Shown: positions 24,286 to 33,517, counted from the stretch's first letter. The stretch: DNA of 64,000 nt from Tepidibacter mesophilus (GCF_002724055.1 NZ_BDQY01000001.1:1-64000); one strand, 5' to 3'. A program made the numbers and translations. Notes: generated from the letters alone by a model not told the origin.

Positions 24286-24726
24286 ATGAATAATTTAAAA
24301 TTAATTAATACTGATAAAACTCTTTTTAATGGCAAAGCATACAAGTATCTAAAAGGAAGTATTTTAGTAATGTATGTTCTATTTATGTTAGTCTATATGT
24401 TTAGGGCGAATTTATATAAATTAGATAATCATTACACTACCTTGTTTGCCTGGACAGCACCAAATCTTATACCAAGTTTCCTTTTTACATTGATAGGTAT
24501 TTTTTACGTAGTTCCTATATTATTTAAAACTACAAATGTAATTAGCAATTCTAAGTTTATATGGTTAATTAATGTGCTTAATATAAGTATTTTTGCACTT
24601 ATAGAATATCTTCATGTAATATTTAATTTAGGACTATGGGATAACAAGGATATGATTGCTTCTTTAATTGGTATTATAGTTGCTACAATTGTTTACTTTA
24701 AATTTAGAAAGTCTTTTATTAATTAA
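24286..24726 (+). CDS. Four-helix membrane protein of unknown function
   Basis: 146 residues from ATG 24286, six bases after GAGGTG. Hydrophobic segments lie near 20-40 (ILVMYVLFMLVYMF), 58-80 (NLIPSFLFTLIGIFYVVPIL), 90-115 and 125-140 (MIASLIGIIVATIVYF), so four membrane helices are predicted. No catalytic motif is visible; the size and layout resemble small VanZ-like or DoxX-like proteins, but similarity is not strong enough to assign. It is a single gene between two relics. Confidence 0.6.
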   Translation: MNNLKLINTDKTLFNGKAYKYLKGSILVMYVLFMLVYMFRANLYKLDNHYTTLFAWTAPNLIPSFLFTLIGIFYVVPILFKTTNVISNSKFIWLINVLNISIFALIEYLHVIFNLGLWDNKDMIASLIGIIVATIVYFKFRKSFIN

Positions 24727-24751
24727 ATATAAATAGGAATTTGCTCTTATA

Positions 24752-24929
24752 TACTAACAGTTTTGACTCTTTACCATATAATATCAATAAGGTTTTTCTT
24801 TTCATACAAAACACTCAAATCATAAAATAGATATCAATACAAGCTGAATAAAGACTTGTCTTTTATAAAAACACTAGATAATATCCTGTAAGTATAAGAA
24901 ACCCGACTGACTCAATACCCACAACATAA
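24752..24929 (+). pseudogene. L,D-transpeptidase relic A
   Basis: Rightward codons at 24870-24929 read RLVFYKNTR, stop, YPVSIRNPTDSIPT, stop. This matches the YkuD pattern LTLYKN...YPVAIxxPxTPTP. The upstream 95 bases (24752-24846) are homologous to 37080-37173. It has several in-frame stops and lacks the catalytic half. Confidence 0.65.
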
Positions 24930-25000
24930 AAAGAAAATGTCATTAAGAGAAAACATATATCTAAAACAGTAATATGTTAAACGATTACTTATAAAACTAA

Positions 25001-25033
25001 AAATTCAGATGAAGCAATTATTCCATCTGAATT
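25001..25033 (-). terminator. Terminator of the hydrogenase operon
   Basis: AATTCAGATG (25002-25011) pairs with CATCTGAATT (25024-25033); leftward the stem is followed by a T-run. It lies about 60 bases after the hypE stop codon. Confidence 0.75.
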
Positions 25034-25091
25034 AAGTTTCACTTTATATAAGTTATACCAATCTATTTTTACTTTTATTAAGAATATATTA

Positions 25092-26099
25092 TTAACATAT
25101 CCTCGGTAACAATTCTCCTTCATGCATATTCAACATCCTAGTTCCTCCTATTTCTGTCTTCAAATATACACTTCTTTTATTATCATTTATAACTTCACCT
25201 ATTATCATAGAATCTCTTCCTAAAGGATTTTTTTTCATAGCTTCAAGTACCCTATTAGCATCATTATTTGATACTATAACTACTAGTTTTCCTTCATTTG
25301 CCATATATAAAGGATCAAATCCTAACATTTCACACATACTCATTACTTCATCTTTAACTAATATATCTTCTTCATATAAAACTATACTCCTACTGCTATG
25401 GTTTGTTATTTCATTTAATGTTGTAGCTAATCCCCCTCTTGTTGGATCTCTCATTATTCTTACGTTTTTACTTGCATTTAATATATCTTTAGTCAACGTA
25501 TTTAGTAAATTGCAGTCGCTTTTTATATCTACATCAAAATCTAAGTCTTCTCTTTGACTTATTATACTCATTCCATGATCTGCTATTGTTCCACTTATTA
25601 TTACCTTATCTCCTTCTTGTATATTGTTTGCACTTATATTTAATTTATCATCTTCTATTAACCCTATACCTGTTGTATTTATATATATTCTATCTACATT
25701 TCCTTTTTCAACAACTTTGGTATCCCCAGCAACTATTTTTACATTAGCTTGTTTTGCTGTCTTGGCCATTGAAATAACTATCTTTTCTAAAATATTTATC
25801 TCTAAACCTTCTTCTATTATAAATCCAACGGTGATGTACATTGGTTTAGCACCACTCACCGCTAAATCATTTATTGTTCCACATATAGATAATTTTCCAA
25901 TATCCCCACCTGGAAAAAATATTGGTTTGACAACAAAAGAATCTGTTGTTACAGCTATTCTTCCATTTAATTTTTGTAAAATGCTAGAATCATTTTGCTG
26001 TAATAATATATCATTTTCAAAATGTTTATAAAACATATCATTTATAAGATTATGAGTTATCTTTCCCCCACTTCCATGAGATAGAGTAATTACATCCAT
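25092..26099 (-). CDS. hypE: Hydrogenase maturation factor HypE
   Basis: 335 residues from ATG 26099. SHGSGGK at 7-13, TDSFVVKP, GGDIGKLSICGTINDLAVSGA and RDPTRGGLATTLNE are the PurM/AIR-synthase-type ATP-binding motifs. The protein ends LPRIC, whose terminal Cys carries the thiocarbamate that HypE dehydrates to the cyanide ligand of the NiFe site. It is the last gene of the leftward operon, 11 bases after hypD. Length and motifs are complete, so this step of maturation looks intact. Confidence 0.95.
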   Translation of the reverse strand: MDVITLSHGSGGKITHNLINDMFYKHFENDILLQQNDSSILQKLNGRIAVTTDSFVVKPIFFPGGDIGKLSICGTINDLAVSGAKPMYITVGFIIEEGLEINILEKIVISMAKTAKQANVKIVAGDTKVVEKGNVDRIYINTTGIGLIEDDKLNISANNIQEGDKVIISGTIADHGMSIISQREDLDFDVDIKSDCNLLNTLTKDILNASKNVRIMRDPTRGGLATTLNEITNHSSRSIVLYEEDILVKDEVMSMCEMLGFDPLYMANEGKLVVIVSNNDANRVLEAMKKNPLGRDSMIIGEVINDNKRSVYLKTEIGGTRMLNMHEGELLPRIC

Positions 26100-26110
26100 A
26101 TTAACACTCC

Positions 26111-27196
26111 TTATCTTATGCCGTAATTATAATATGCATTGCACGTTCCCTCCTGTGATATCATACAGGCTCCTATTGGATTTGATGGGTTACATACTTT
26201 AGAAAATAATTTACATTGTGTTGGTTTTTTTATTCCTTTTAATATTTGACCACATAAACAATCTTTATGAATATCATTATGTACTGTTTTAATATTTAAT
26301 TTAGACTTTGCATCATATATTTTATATTTTTCTTTTAACTCAACCCCTGTATTTTTTATATTTCCAAGACCCCTCCATATGCTATCAGAATTAGTAAATA
26401 CTTCATCAATAATAGATACTGCCTTTTTATTTCCTTCATATTTAACAATCCTGTTATATATATTTTTAACTTCATATTTTTCTCTATTTATCATTTCTAC
26501 TAAAAAATATATAGCTGATATTATATCACAATATTCGAATCCTGCTATAACAGCTGGTAACCCATATTCTTTAGCCAAAAACTCAAAAGGCTTAACTCCT
26601 ACAATAGCGCTTACATGTCCCGGACATAAAAATCCATCTATATTAACTTGTTTATCTATTACTATCTTTTTTATAGCGTTTGGCATTGTTTTTATAGATT
26701 GTAAAACACTAAAGTTATTTATATTTTCATTTTTAGCTTTATAGATACTAAGTGCTATAATTGGAGCTGTTGTTTCAAAACCAATTCCTAAAAACACTAC
26801 TTCTTTTTTAGGATTTTGTTTTGCAATTTCATGGCAATCAAGAGGCGACATAACTAATCTAATATCTCTTCCTAAAGCCTTCTCTATTTTAAGTGAACTA
26901 TATGTACCAGGAACTTTTATCATATCACCAAATGTAGTTATTATAACATCATCTCTTTTACAAAGCTCTATAGCTGTATCTATATAACTCTGTGCCGTTA
27001 CACACACAGGGCAACCTGGGCCTGATATTAAGTTTATATTTCGAGGTAGTAAATCCCTTATTCCATTTTTTAATATAGACATTGTATGCGTTCCACATAC
27101 TTCCATAATTGATATATCTCGTTCTAATTTATCTGAAATACTATATAACATCTTCTTTGCTAATTTAGGATTTCTAAATTCTTTTATATATCTCAT
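26111..27196 (-). CDS. hypD: Hydrogenase maturation factor HypD
   Basis: 361 residues from ATG 27196 after AAAGGAAG. MEVCGTHTM and SGPGCPVCVTAQ hold the conserved cysteines, and GFETTAPIIALSI, CPGHVSAIVG and FVPEY-like EYCDIISAI follow. C-terminal cysteines bind the [4Fe-4S] cluster. HypD forms the scaffold with HypC on which Fe(CN)2CO is assembled. It is complete and lies 15 bases after hypC. Confidence 0.95.
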   Translation of the reverse strand: MRYIKEFRNPKLAKKMLYSISDKLERDISIMEVCGTHTMSILKNGIRDLLPRNINLISGPGCPVCVTAQSYIDTAIELCKRDDVIITTFGDMIKVPGTYSSLKIEKALGRDIRLVMSPLDCHEIAKQNPKKEVVFLGIGFETTAPIIALSIYKAKNENINNFSVLQSIKTMPNAIKKIVIDKQVNIDGFLCPGHVSAIVGVKPFEFLAKEYGLPAVIAGFEYCDIISAIYFLVEMINREKYEVKNIYNRIVKYEGNKKAVSIIDEVFTNSDSIWRGLGNIKNTGVELKEKYKIYDAKSKLNIKTVHNDIHKDCLCGQILKGIKKPTQCKLFSKVCNPSNPIGACMISQEGTCNAYYNYGIR

Positions 27197-27211
27197 ATAT
27201 ACTTCCTTTAT

Positions 27212-27427
27212 TTAATCTTTTAATATACCTTCAAATAATTTTAAGGTGTGTTCTGCCTCTTTTTTATCTATCTTTTGTATAGCACATCCTACATGTATTA
27301 AAACATAATCTCCTATATTTAAATTATCTAATAAACACGTATTTACTTTAGTTTTAACTCCCCCAAAATTTACGAAAGCTTCCTCTTCATAAACTTCTAT
27401 AACTTCAGCTGGAACTGCTATACACAT
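27212..27427 (-). CDS. hypC: Hydrogenase maturation chaperone HypC
   Basis: 71 residues. I start at ATG 27427, six bases or so after AAGGAGTG, because it gives the canonical MCIAVPAEVIEV in which Cys2 holds the iron centre; an upstream start would bury it. NFGGVKTKVNTCLLDNLNIGDYVLIHVGCAIQKI is the OB-fold body. HypC shuttles the Fe(CN)2CO group from HypD to the large-subunit precursor. It starts four bases after the hypF stop codon. Confidence 0.95.
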   Translation of the reverse strand: MCIAVPAEVIEVYEEEAFVNFGGVKTKVNTCLLDNLNIGDYVLIHVGCAIQKIDKKEAEHTLKLFEGILKD

Positions 27428-27431
27428 ATTA

Positions 27432-29693
27432 TCACTCCTTAGAATTCTCATTAGCTATAACTACTTGCCCAACACATATACCACTATCATTACACGGTAT
27501 TAATTTATGAGTATAGACTTTAAAACCTTGTGAAACTAGCTTTTCATATATTCCCTTTAATAATATTTCATTTTGAAATACTCCTCCGCTTAATGCAACC
27601 TTATGTATATTATAGTTTTCAGCTATAATATTACACATTTTTACTGAAAAATCTATTACTGTATTATGAAATTTTTTAGATATAACACTATAATTTATAC
27701 CTTGATTTACATCTTCTATTATTCCTTTTATTATTTTATCTGTATTTATAATATATTTTTTATTTATACATTCTATATTATAATCATATTTTCTACACTC
27801 ATTTTCATCTGCTCTATTTTCTAATAAAATTGCTGCTTCACCTTCAAACGTTACTTTACCAAAATATCCAGTTACAGCTGATACAGCATCAAATAGCCTT
27901 CCCATACTCGAGCACTCAGGAGAATTTATATTATTTTTTATTATAGCTAATATAGGTTTTATATTTTTATCATTCATAGAAGGTGGTATGTTTTTGTATA
28001 TCTCATTTTTATAGGTTTTATAAATATAGCTTACAGCCATTTTCCATGGCTCTTTAGCTGCTACATCTCCACCGGGCATACTTACATAGTTTATATGTCC
28101 AACCCTTTTAAAATCCTTATAATTACATATCAAAAACTCCGAACCCCATATTTGTCCATCAGTTCCATACCCAATTCCATCATAAGCTATTCCTATAACA
28201 TTATCTTTTACTTTATTTTCAACCATACAGCTTACTACATGTGCATGATGATGCTGTACAGCTATTTTTTCTATATTTTGCTTATTTACATATTCTGATG
28301 ACCAATAATTTGGATGCATGTCGTAAGCTATTATTTTAGGATTTATATTATATATATTTTTATAGTGAAATACATTATTTTCGAATCTATCATAGGTTTC
28401 TAAGTTATCCATATCTCCTATATACTGACTTATAAATACATTTTTGTCTTTAGATAAAGCGAATGTATTTTTTAAATGTGATCCACAAGCTAAAATATCT
28501 TTTTTATTTTCAATATTCATATATATTGGAGAATATCCTCTAGAGCTTCTTAAAACTCTTTCCTCACCTAAAATAACTCTACTTACAGAGTCATCTACTG
28601 GTATATATATCTCTCTATTGTGAATAAGAAAGTAATCTACAATATTATTTAACTTTTTTAAAGCATCTTCATTTTTATACTCTATTGGAAGTTTTCTTAA
28701 ATTCGCACTAGTCATAACTAAAACTTCTATACCCTCTTTAAACAATAGATAATGAAGTGGTGTATATGGAAGCATAACTCCTAATTTATTACTATCAGGT
28801 GCTATATTATATGGTAGCTTCTGTTCTTTTTTATTTAAAAGTAATATAGGTCTTTTATTACTTAAAATTACATTTTCTTCTTTTTTATTTAAATTACAAT
28901 ATTTTTTTACAGTATTAATATCTTTCATCATTAAAGCAAAAGGCTTCGTAGGTCTATACTTTCTATTTCTAAGTGTATCTATAGCTTTTTTATTTTTAGC
29001 ATCACAAACTAGATGAAAGCCTCCTAATCCTTTTACTGCAACTATTTTACCTTGTTTAATTAATTTAACAGTTTGCTTTATAGTATCATTGCATAATATT
29101 TTATTTTCAAAGTTGTCTATAAGCTCTACCTTTGGACCACAGATTTGACACGCATTAGGTTGTGCATGAAATCTTCTATCTAATGGATTTTTATATTCAT
29201 ACTTACATTTATCGCACATTTCAAATTCATTCATAGTTGTTGAGTCTCTGTCATAAGGCAATTTTTTTATTATTGAAAATCTAGGTCCACAATTTGTACA
29301 GTTCGTAAAAGGGTATTTATATCTTCTGTTTCTAATATCTTTTATATCATTTAGACACTCATCGCATATCCCTATATCAGGAGATATTAATGTTATAGCA
29401 TCTTCTTTATCACTATGTTTTATTTCAAACTTTTTGTGATTTATTATTTTTTTATCTTCTATAATTATTTCTTCTATCTTAGATAAAGTAGGTGGTTTAT
29501 GTTTTAAGTTATATATAAATTTATTAATATTACTCTCTTTTCCTTCAATATCTATATATACTCCTTTTGAAGTATTTTTTACCCATCCATTCAAATTATT
29601 ATATGAAGCTGTTTTATATACAAAAGGCCTAAATCCAACCCCTTGTACTATTCCCTTTACTGTTATATATTTTCTAACTATATTTATTTGTAT
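27432..29693 (-). CDS. hypF: Carbamoyltransferase HypF, with a probable AUA start
   Basis: About 753 residues if read from ATA at 29693, close to usual HypF length. The first 90 residues are acylphosphatase (VKGIVQGVGFRPFVY), followed by zinc fingers (CDECLND, CTNCGPRF, CDKCKYEY, CQICGP), a YrdC-like domain (GGFHLVCDA) and a Kae1-like domain (HHHAH, GIAYDGIGYG, SGGVFQNEIL). HypF makes the carbamoyl-adenylate for cyanide ligands. The acylphosphatase region is open and in frame, but contains no ATG, GTG or TTG before the TTG at 29594, which would remove the domain. Two ATA codons follow a GAGGGGG site at the hypA stop. Confidence 0.85.
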   Translation of the reverse strand: MQINIVRKYITVKGIVQGVGFRPFVYKTASYNNLNGWVKNTSKGVYIDIEGKESNINKFIYNLKHKPPTLSKIEEIIIEDKKIINHKKFEIKHSDKEDAITLISPDIGICDECLNDIKDIRNRRYKYPFTNCTNCGPRFSIIKKLPYDRDSTTMNEFEMCDKCKYEYKNPLDRRFHAQPNACQICGPKVELIDNFENKILCNDTIKQTVKLIKQGKIVAVKGLGGFHLVCDAKNKKAIDTLRNRKYRPTKPFALMMKDINTVKKYCNLNKKEENVILSNKRPILLLNKKEQKLPYNIAPDSNKLGVMLPYTPLHYLLFKEGIEVLVMTSANLRKLPIEYKNEDALKKLNNIVDYFLIHNREIYIPVDDSVSRVILGEERVLRSSRGYSPIYMNIENKKDILACGSHLKNTFALSKDKNVFISQYIGDMDNLETYDRFENNVFHYKNIYNINPKIIAYDMHPNYWSSEYVNKQNIEKIAVQHHHAHVVSCMVENKVKDNVIGIAYDGIGYGTDGQIWGSEFLICNYKDFKRVGHINYVSMPGGDVAAKEPWKMAVSYIYKTYKNEIYKNIPPSMNDKNIKPILAIIKNNINSPECSSMGRLFDAVSAVTGYFGKVTFEGEAAILLENRADENECRKYDYNIECINKKYIINTDKIIKGIIEDVNQGINYSVISKKFHNTVIDFSVKMCNIIAENYNIHKVALSGGVFQNEILLKGIYEKLVSQGFKVYTHKLIPCNDSGICVGQVVIANENSKE

Positions 29694-29696
29694 TAT

Positions 29697-29939
29697 TTAT
29701 TCCCCCTCTATACTATCTAGTAACAACTCATGTCCTTTTACTTTTTCTATTACTATTTGTGCGTTTTCACATATAGTTCCTTTAGCCATTGTTTCAAAGG
29801 AAAATTTAATAGAACTTTCATCGATACAACTTAACTCTCCTATTTTAATTACTACTTTATTTACCTTTTTTAAACCATAGCTCACAATATTTTGGTTTAT
29901 TATCTCAAACATCTCAGACATTGCAGATACTTCATGCAT
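29697..29939 (-). CDS. hypA: HypA nickel chaperone lacking its zinc finger
   Basis: 80 residues from ATG 29939 after GGGAGG; usual HypA is about 115. The start MHEVSAM keeps the nickel-binding His2, and the N-terminal body (KVVIKIGELSCIDESSIKFSF) is normal. After AQIVIEKV the sequence goes straight to KGHELLLDSIEGE, which matches the family's last strand (GxELxIxSIEVE). The zinc domain with its two CxxC pairs is missing as a clean internal loss. HypA normally delivers nickel with HypB, which is not encoded here. Its stop codon is in frame with hypF. Confidence 0.85.
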   Translation of the reverse strand: MHEVSAMSEMFEIINQNIVSYGLKKVNKVVIKIGELSCIDESSIKFSFETMAKGTICENAQIVIEKVKGHELLLDSIEGE

Positions 29940-29940
29940 T

Positions 29941-30408
29941 TTACTTGCCTCCCTCAATATTATTTAAGACTCTCTTTATTTTGTTTAAAACATCATTACA
30001 TATATTTTTAAATATTTCATTTAAAGAATCAGAAATACTTAATCTAAAATCAACATCAAAAACTTCAATTCCGATAATATATCCTCTTACACAATTTTTA
30101 TAATTTATTATCATATCTACAAGACTAATATCATGTTGAGTTTGTGGATTATTTGAATATCCTTTTGCTTCTTCAAATGATAAAAATGAGACCGTTCCAC
30201 ACTCTAAGCCTAAATATGTGCTATCCAGTATGATAACAAAGTCATTATCATCAATTTCATTTAAACAATATAAAAAATCTGTTTCTCCAATAATCACTTC
30301 TATTTCTGAGTTAAGCTTCATAATTTCATCTTCGATTTTTTCTAAAACATATATAGCTACCCCATCATCACCCATAACTCTATTCCCTATACCAATGACT
30401 TTTATCAT
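29941..30408 (-). CDS. [NiFe]-hydrogenase maturation protease
   Basis: 155 residues from ATG 30408. GIGNRVMGDDGVA at the start and ILDSTYLG in the middle give the HycI/HyaD fold and its acidic nickel-binding residues, with H in NPQTQHDISL as the third. The enzyme recognises the loaded large subunit and cuts after the final Cys-x2-Cys-x2-His. That substrate is the adjacent upstream gene, which retains a 14-residue tail. Two bases separate the genes. Confidence 0.9.
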   Translation of the reverse strand: MIKVIGIGNRVMGDDGVAIYVLEKIEDEIMKLNSEIEVIIGETDFLYCLNEIDDNDFVIILDSTYLGLECGTVSFLSFEEAKGYSNNPQTQHDISLVDMIINYKNCVRGYIIGIEVFDVDFRLSISDSLNEIFKNICNDVLNKIKRVLNNIEGGK

Positions 30409-30410
30409 AA

Positions 30411-31820
30411 TTAAACAACCCTTATATTAATACTAGAATGTTTATCACTTATAATATGAGTAGCACAAGAAACACAAGGATCAAATGATCTAACTATCCT
30501 TCCAATCTCTACAGGATTTTGTACATCTTTAACATAAGTCCCAATTAAAGCTTTTTCTATAACTCCTTTTATACCATCTGAATCAGTTGGAGATACATTC
30601 CAAGCTGTAGGAGTTATAATCGTATATTTTTCAATTTTTTTATCATCTATAGATAGCCAATGACCCAAAGCCCCTCTTGTAGTTCCCTTAAGTCCTATTC
30701 CATTTGCTTTATCAGGAATTTCATATTTCTCTTGTTGTGTAGGTTCCATTTTTATTTTGCTTAAAAGATTATCAATTATATTGCATATTTTCTTAGCTTC
30801 AAGTCCTCTTGCAATAGTTCTATCCATAGTAGATACTCCTCTAGTATAATCATTACTTAACCACATTCTTGCTAAAGGTCCTACTTCAACCGCATATCCA
30901 TCATATCTAGGTGCCTTAACAAAACTATATGCATTTTCTTTATTAATATCCGGCTCAACATACCCTTCTTCAGGTCTTATATTATTTTTAGCTGACTTAT
31001 ACCAAGCATAATGTACGTTTTCAGTAATTTTATTATCATCAAGGGGTTTTCTTTTATTATTTATTAATACTCCTGGTTTAACATATATTAAAGGTTTATT
31101 GTAATCACTATCAAATACTCCATAGCTCATAAAATTACCATAGCCCTTACCATTTTCAAAATAATCACTATAATATTTAGATATAATATAAATATCTTCT
31201 ATCATTATATTTTCTATAAAATCTTTTATGGATGATAATATTGATTTTAACTCTATAAGTATTGATGAGTTCATATTTACTGTAACTCCACCTACAAATA
31301 CACCGTGATTATGTGGTGCTTTACCTGCAAGAATAGCTAACATTTTATGAGATAACCTACTGTATTTTATAGACTCTACATAATGGTTACTTAATTTTTC
31401 ATTTAGTTCTTTTGGCAGTCTATAATCTCCATAAGATTCTTTGTACAATGGATTTATTTTAGGGCCATTAACATAATCAGGAAAAGTATATTGATAGAAA
31501 TGTCTTAAATGGTTTTGTAAAAATTCACACCCATGTATTATATCTCTAATCATGCTATCATTTTCATTAGGTACTACTTTTAAAGCATCTTCAAGTGCTA
31601 GCGCTGATGATATTGAATGAGCAGTTGAGCAAATACCACATATTCTTTGAGTAAAATATATTGCATCTAAAGGTGGTCTTCCTTCTAGCATTTTTTCAAA
31701 TCCTCTAAACAACATACCACTACTTTTTGCATCTACTACTATGTTTTTTTCTATATTAACCTCTATTTCTAAGAATCCACTTATCCTAGTAAGTGGATTT
31801 ATTACAATCTTTTCTCCCAT
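30411..31820 (-). CDS. [NiFe]-hydrogenase large subunit
   Basis: 469 residues. RICGICSTAHS near the start and DPCVSCATH near the end are the two CxxC motifs that bind the nickel-iron site. The 14 residues after that His (starting IISDKH) are the expected cleavable tail. GAPHNHGVF-like KAPHNHGVFVGG and KAPRYDGYAVEVGPLAR are typical of membrane-associated uptake-type (group 1) enzymes. It oxidises H2 or makes it with the small subunit encoded 14 bases upstream. The phylogenetic group is inferred from motifs only. Confidence 0.95.
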   Translation of the reverse strand: MGEKIVINPLTRISGFLEIEVNIEKNIVVDAKSSGMLFRGFEKMLEGRPPLDAIYFTQRICGICSTAHSISSALALEDALKVVPNENDSMIRDIIHGCEFLQNHLRHFYQYTFPDYVNGPKINPLYKESYGDYRLPKELNEKLSNHYVESIKYSRLSHKMLAILAGKAPHNHGVFVGGVTVNMNSSILIELKSILSSIKDFIENIMIEDIYIISKYYSDYFENGKGYGNFMSYGVFDSDYNKPLIYVKPGVLINNKRKPLDDNKITENVHYAWYKSAKNNIRPEEGYVEPDINKENAYSFVKAPRYDGYAVEVGPLARMWLSNDYTRGVSTMDRTIARGLEAKKICNIIDNLLSKIKMEPTQQEKYEIPDKANGIGLKGTTRGALGHWLSIDDKKIEKYTIITPTAWNVSPTDSDGIKGVIEKALIGTYVKDVQNPVEIGRIVRSFDPCVSCATHIISDKHSSINIRVV

Positions 31821-31834
31821 GGTTTCCTCCTCCC

Positions 31835-32707
31835 TTAATATCTTACAAATGGTTCCATAGAATCTGGGAATCCATTTCTAGCACAACCTATACATGGTGT
31901 ATTATTACCGATAGGCCAATTGATACTATCATTCCACCTTTTTATTGGGCAATCTGTTTTAGTAATAGGTCCTCTACATCCTAGTTTGAACATACACTCC
32001 TTATCTCCTAGCTTTTTAGCAAATATTCCTTTATCAAAATATGATCTTCTTTCACACATATCATGAATTGTTACACCATAAAAAAGTATAGGTCTATTTT
32101 CTTTATCTAGTTCTGGTTTTCCAAAAGATATAATATGAGCAATTGTACCAATTATCCATTGTGGATGCGATGGACAGCCTGGAACTCTTATAACTTCTCT
32201 ATCTAAAAAATCATACACACTTTTACTTAATGATGGATTAGGACTTGCTGCTGAAGGTCCTCCATATGATGCACATGAGCCTAAAGCTATAACATATTTT
32301 GCTTTTTTGCCTGCCATTAATACAGCTTCCATTCCAGTTATTAGTTTCCCTTTGTATCTAGCTATTACATTATACAGTCCTTTATCTTTTGTAGACACTG
32401 CACCTTCTACTACAAGAATAAACTCCGTATCTAGAACCTCTAAGAATTTTTCAAATGCTTTTTCTCCTTCTTCAGCCATAATACTGTTGTCATATTTCAT
32501 GTTTACCATCTGATCAAGAAAATATATTACATCTGGATCTTCTGCATTTAATAAAGATATAATATTTCCTGAACAACCACATGCCTCAAGCCAAATGAGA
32601 TTAATTTTCTTATTTTTGTTTTCATTTATATTTTCTATAGCCAAGTCAACTATTTGTCTTGGAATTTTATTTTTGCTATCTATTATGGGACACTTTTTAT
32701 TAGGCAA
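31835..32707 (-). CDS. [NiFe]-hydrogenase small subunit
   Basis: 290 residues from ATG 32707. Iron-sulfur ligands are seen in EACGCSGN (41-48), GSCASYGG (143-150), VPGCPSHP (175-182), HDMC, CMFKLGC, DCPIKRW and CIGCARNGFPD. There is no twin-arginine signal and no C-terminal membrane anchor, so the enzyme should be cytoplasmic or only peripherally attached. In the proximal motif the first Cys is at 43 rather than the usual 42 (EAC-G-C against ECxxC). It carries electrons between the NiFe site and a partner, perhaps the cytochrome b5-like protein. Confidence 0.95.
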   Translation of the reverse strand: MPNKKCPIIDSKNKIPRQIVDLAIENINENKNKKINLIWLEACGCSGNIISLLNAEDPDVIYFLDQMVNMKYDNSIMAEEGEKAFEKFLEVLDTEFILVVEGAVSTKDKGLYNVIARYKGKLITGMEAVLMAGKKAKYVIALGSCASYGGPSAASPNPSLSKSVYDFLDREVIRVPGCPSHPQWIIGTIAHIISFGKPELDKENRPILFYGVTIHDMCERRSYFDKGIFAKKLGDKECMFKLGCRGPITKTDCPIKRWNDSINWPIGNNTPCIGCARNGFPDSMEPFVRY

Positions 32708-32723
32708 TATAGATCCCCCTCAT

Positions 32724-33134
32724 TTATTTCTTTAATACTCCAATTTTAGGTAGATTGTTTAAAATTTCTTCTTTGCCATGGCATTGCATAAACTCATTTG
32801 TTAAATCTTTTCCTGAATATAATCCAAAATGAGTACCTCCACCCCATGTAATCTCGTTGCTTAAATCATAAACAATTCCATTTATTCCTACATAAGCAGG
32901 TTTACCATTTGACCCATCATACTGAGCTAACTCTTCAATTGTAAATTCTCTTTGATTATTAGAATTTACTTTTTCCCCATCTCTATTGTTAGTTAGATTT
33001 TTTAATTTATTTATTTCGTTTTTTAAGAGTTTTTTATAATATAGTTGTTGAGATGGAAATTTTGCAAAGTAAACCATTTGTTTTAAATACATGATTTTTT
33101 GAATTTTAAATTTAATTTTCAGACTCTTTTTCAC
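32724..33134 (-). CDS. Cytochrome b5-domain protein, first gene of the hydrogenase operon
   Basis: 136 residues from a GTG at 33134, six bases after GAGGTG. The N-terminal 65 residues are basic and helical (possible membrane or lipid contact). The rest is a cytochrome b5-like domain: FTIEELAQYDGSNGKPAYVG, GIVYDLSN, then GGTHFGLYSGKDLTNEFMQCHG. The classical HPGG heme loop is replaced by THFGLYSG, as in the bacterial subgroup of this family, so heme binding is likely but not certain. Position suggests an electron partner for the hydrogenase. Confidence 0.8.
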   Translation of the reverse strand: MKKSLKIKFKIQKIMYLKQMVYFAKFPSQQLYYKKLLKNEINKLKNLTNNRDGEKVNSNNQREFTIEELAQYDGSNGKPAYVGINGIVYDLSNEITWGGGTHFGLYSGKDLTNEFMQCHGKEEILNNLPKIGVLKK

Positions 33135-33234
33135 TTTATTCACCTCATATTTTTTGTTGCAAAATATATGCTTTAATAAATACAATATCTATTAATAAAT
33201 ACTTGAATATATAACGTTTTATTACAATAAAAAA

Positions 33235-33258
33235 AGAGATGCAAAGCATCCCTCTCTT
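33235..33258. repeat. Small hairpin upstream of the hydrogenase operon
   Basis: AGAGATGC-AAA-GCATCCCTCT pairs with a two-base bulge. It lies about 100 bases before the first gene and could be a leader structure. Confidence 0.3.
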
Positions 33259-33423
33259 GTAAACTAGTAATATACTATAATAATTTAAAATAATAATTGT
33301 TATTTCTATAGTTAACTGAACAATATTTAAAGATACTATGAATTTCAAATGATTATTTTATAAAGGTAATAAAATCAATGTTTTTTTATATAAAAACTAA
33401 ATTATATAATATATATCAATACA

Positions 33424-33516
33424 ACTTACTGAAAACTTACTTTATGTAAAATTCGTAAATATTTTAAATCATATCCTATAGTTATAAGGAACCCAACCGA
33501 CCCAATACCCACATAA
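33424..33516 (+). pseudogene. L,D-transpeptidase relic C
   Basis: Rightward codons read KLTLCKIRKYFKSYPIVIRN and then PTDPIPT, stop. This aligns with LTLYKNRKFFKSYPVAIRKP at 41699. It has an in-frame TGA near its start and no catalytic half. Confidence 0.65.
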
Positions 33517-33517
33517 A

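Noticed and set aside
33145-33348. Leftward 67-residue frame before the hydrogenase operon
   Set aside because: No ribosome site, very AT-rich and overlapping the true start of the b5-type gene.
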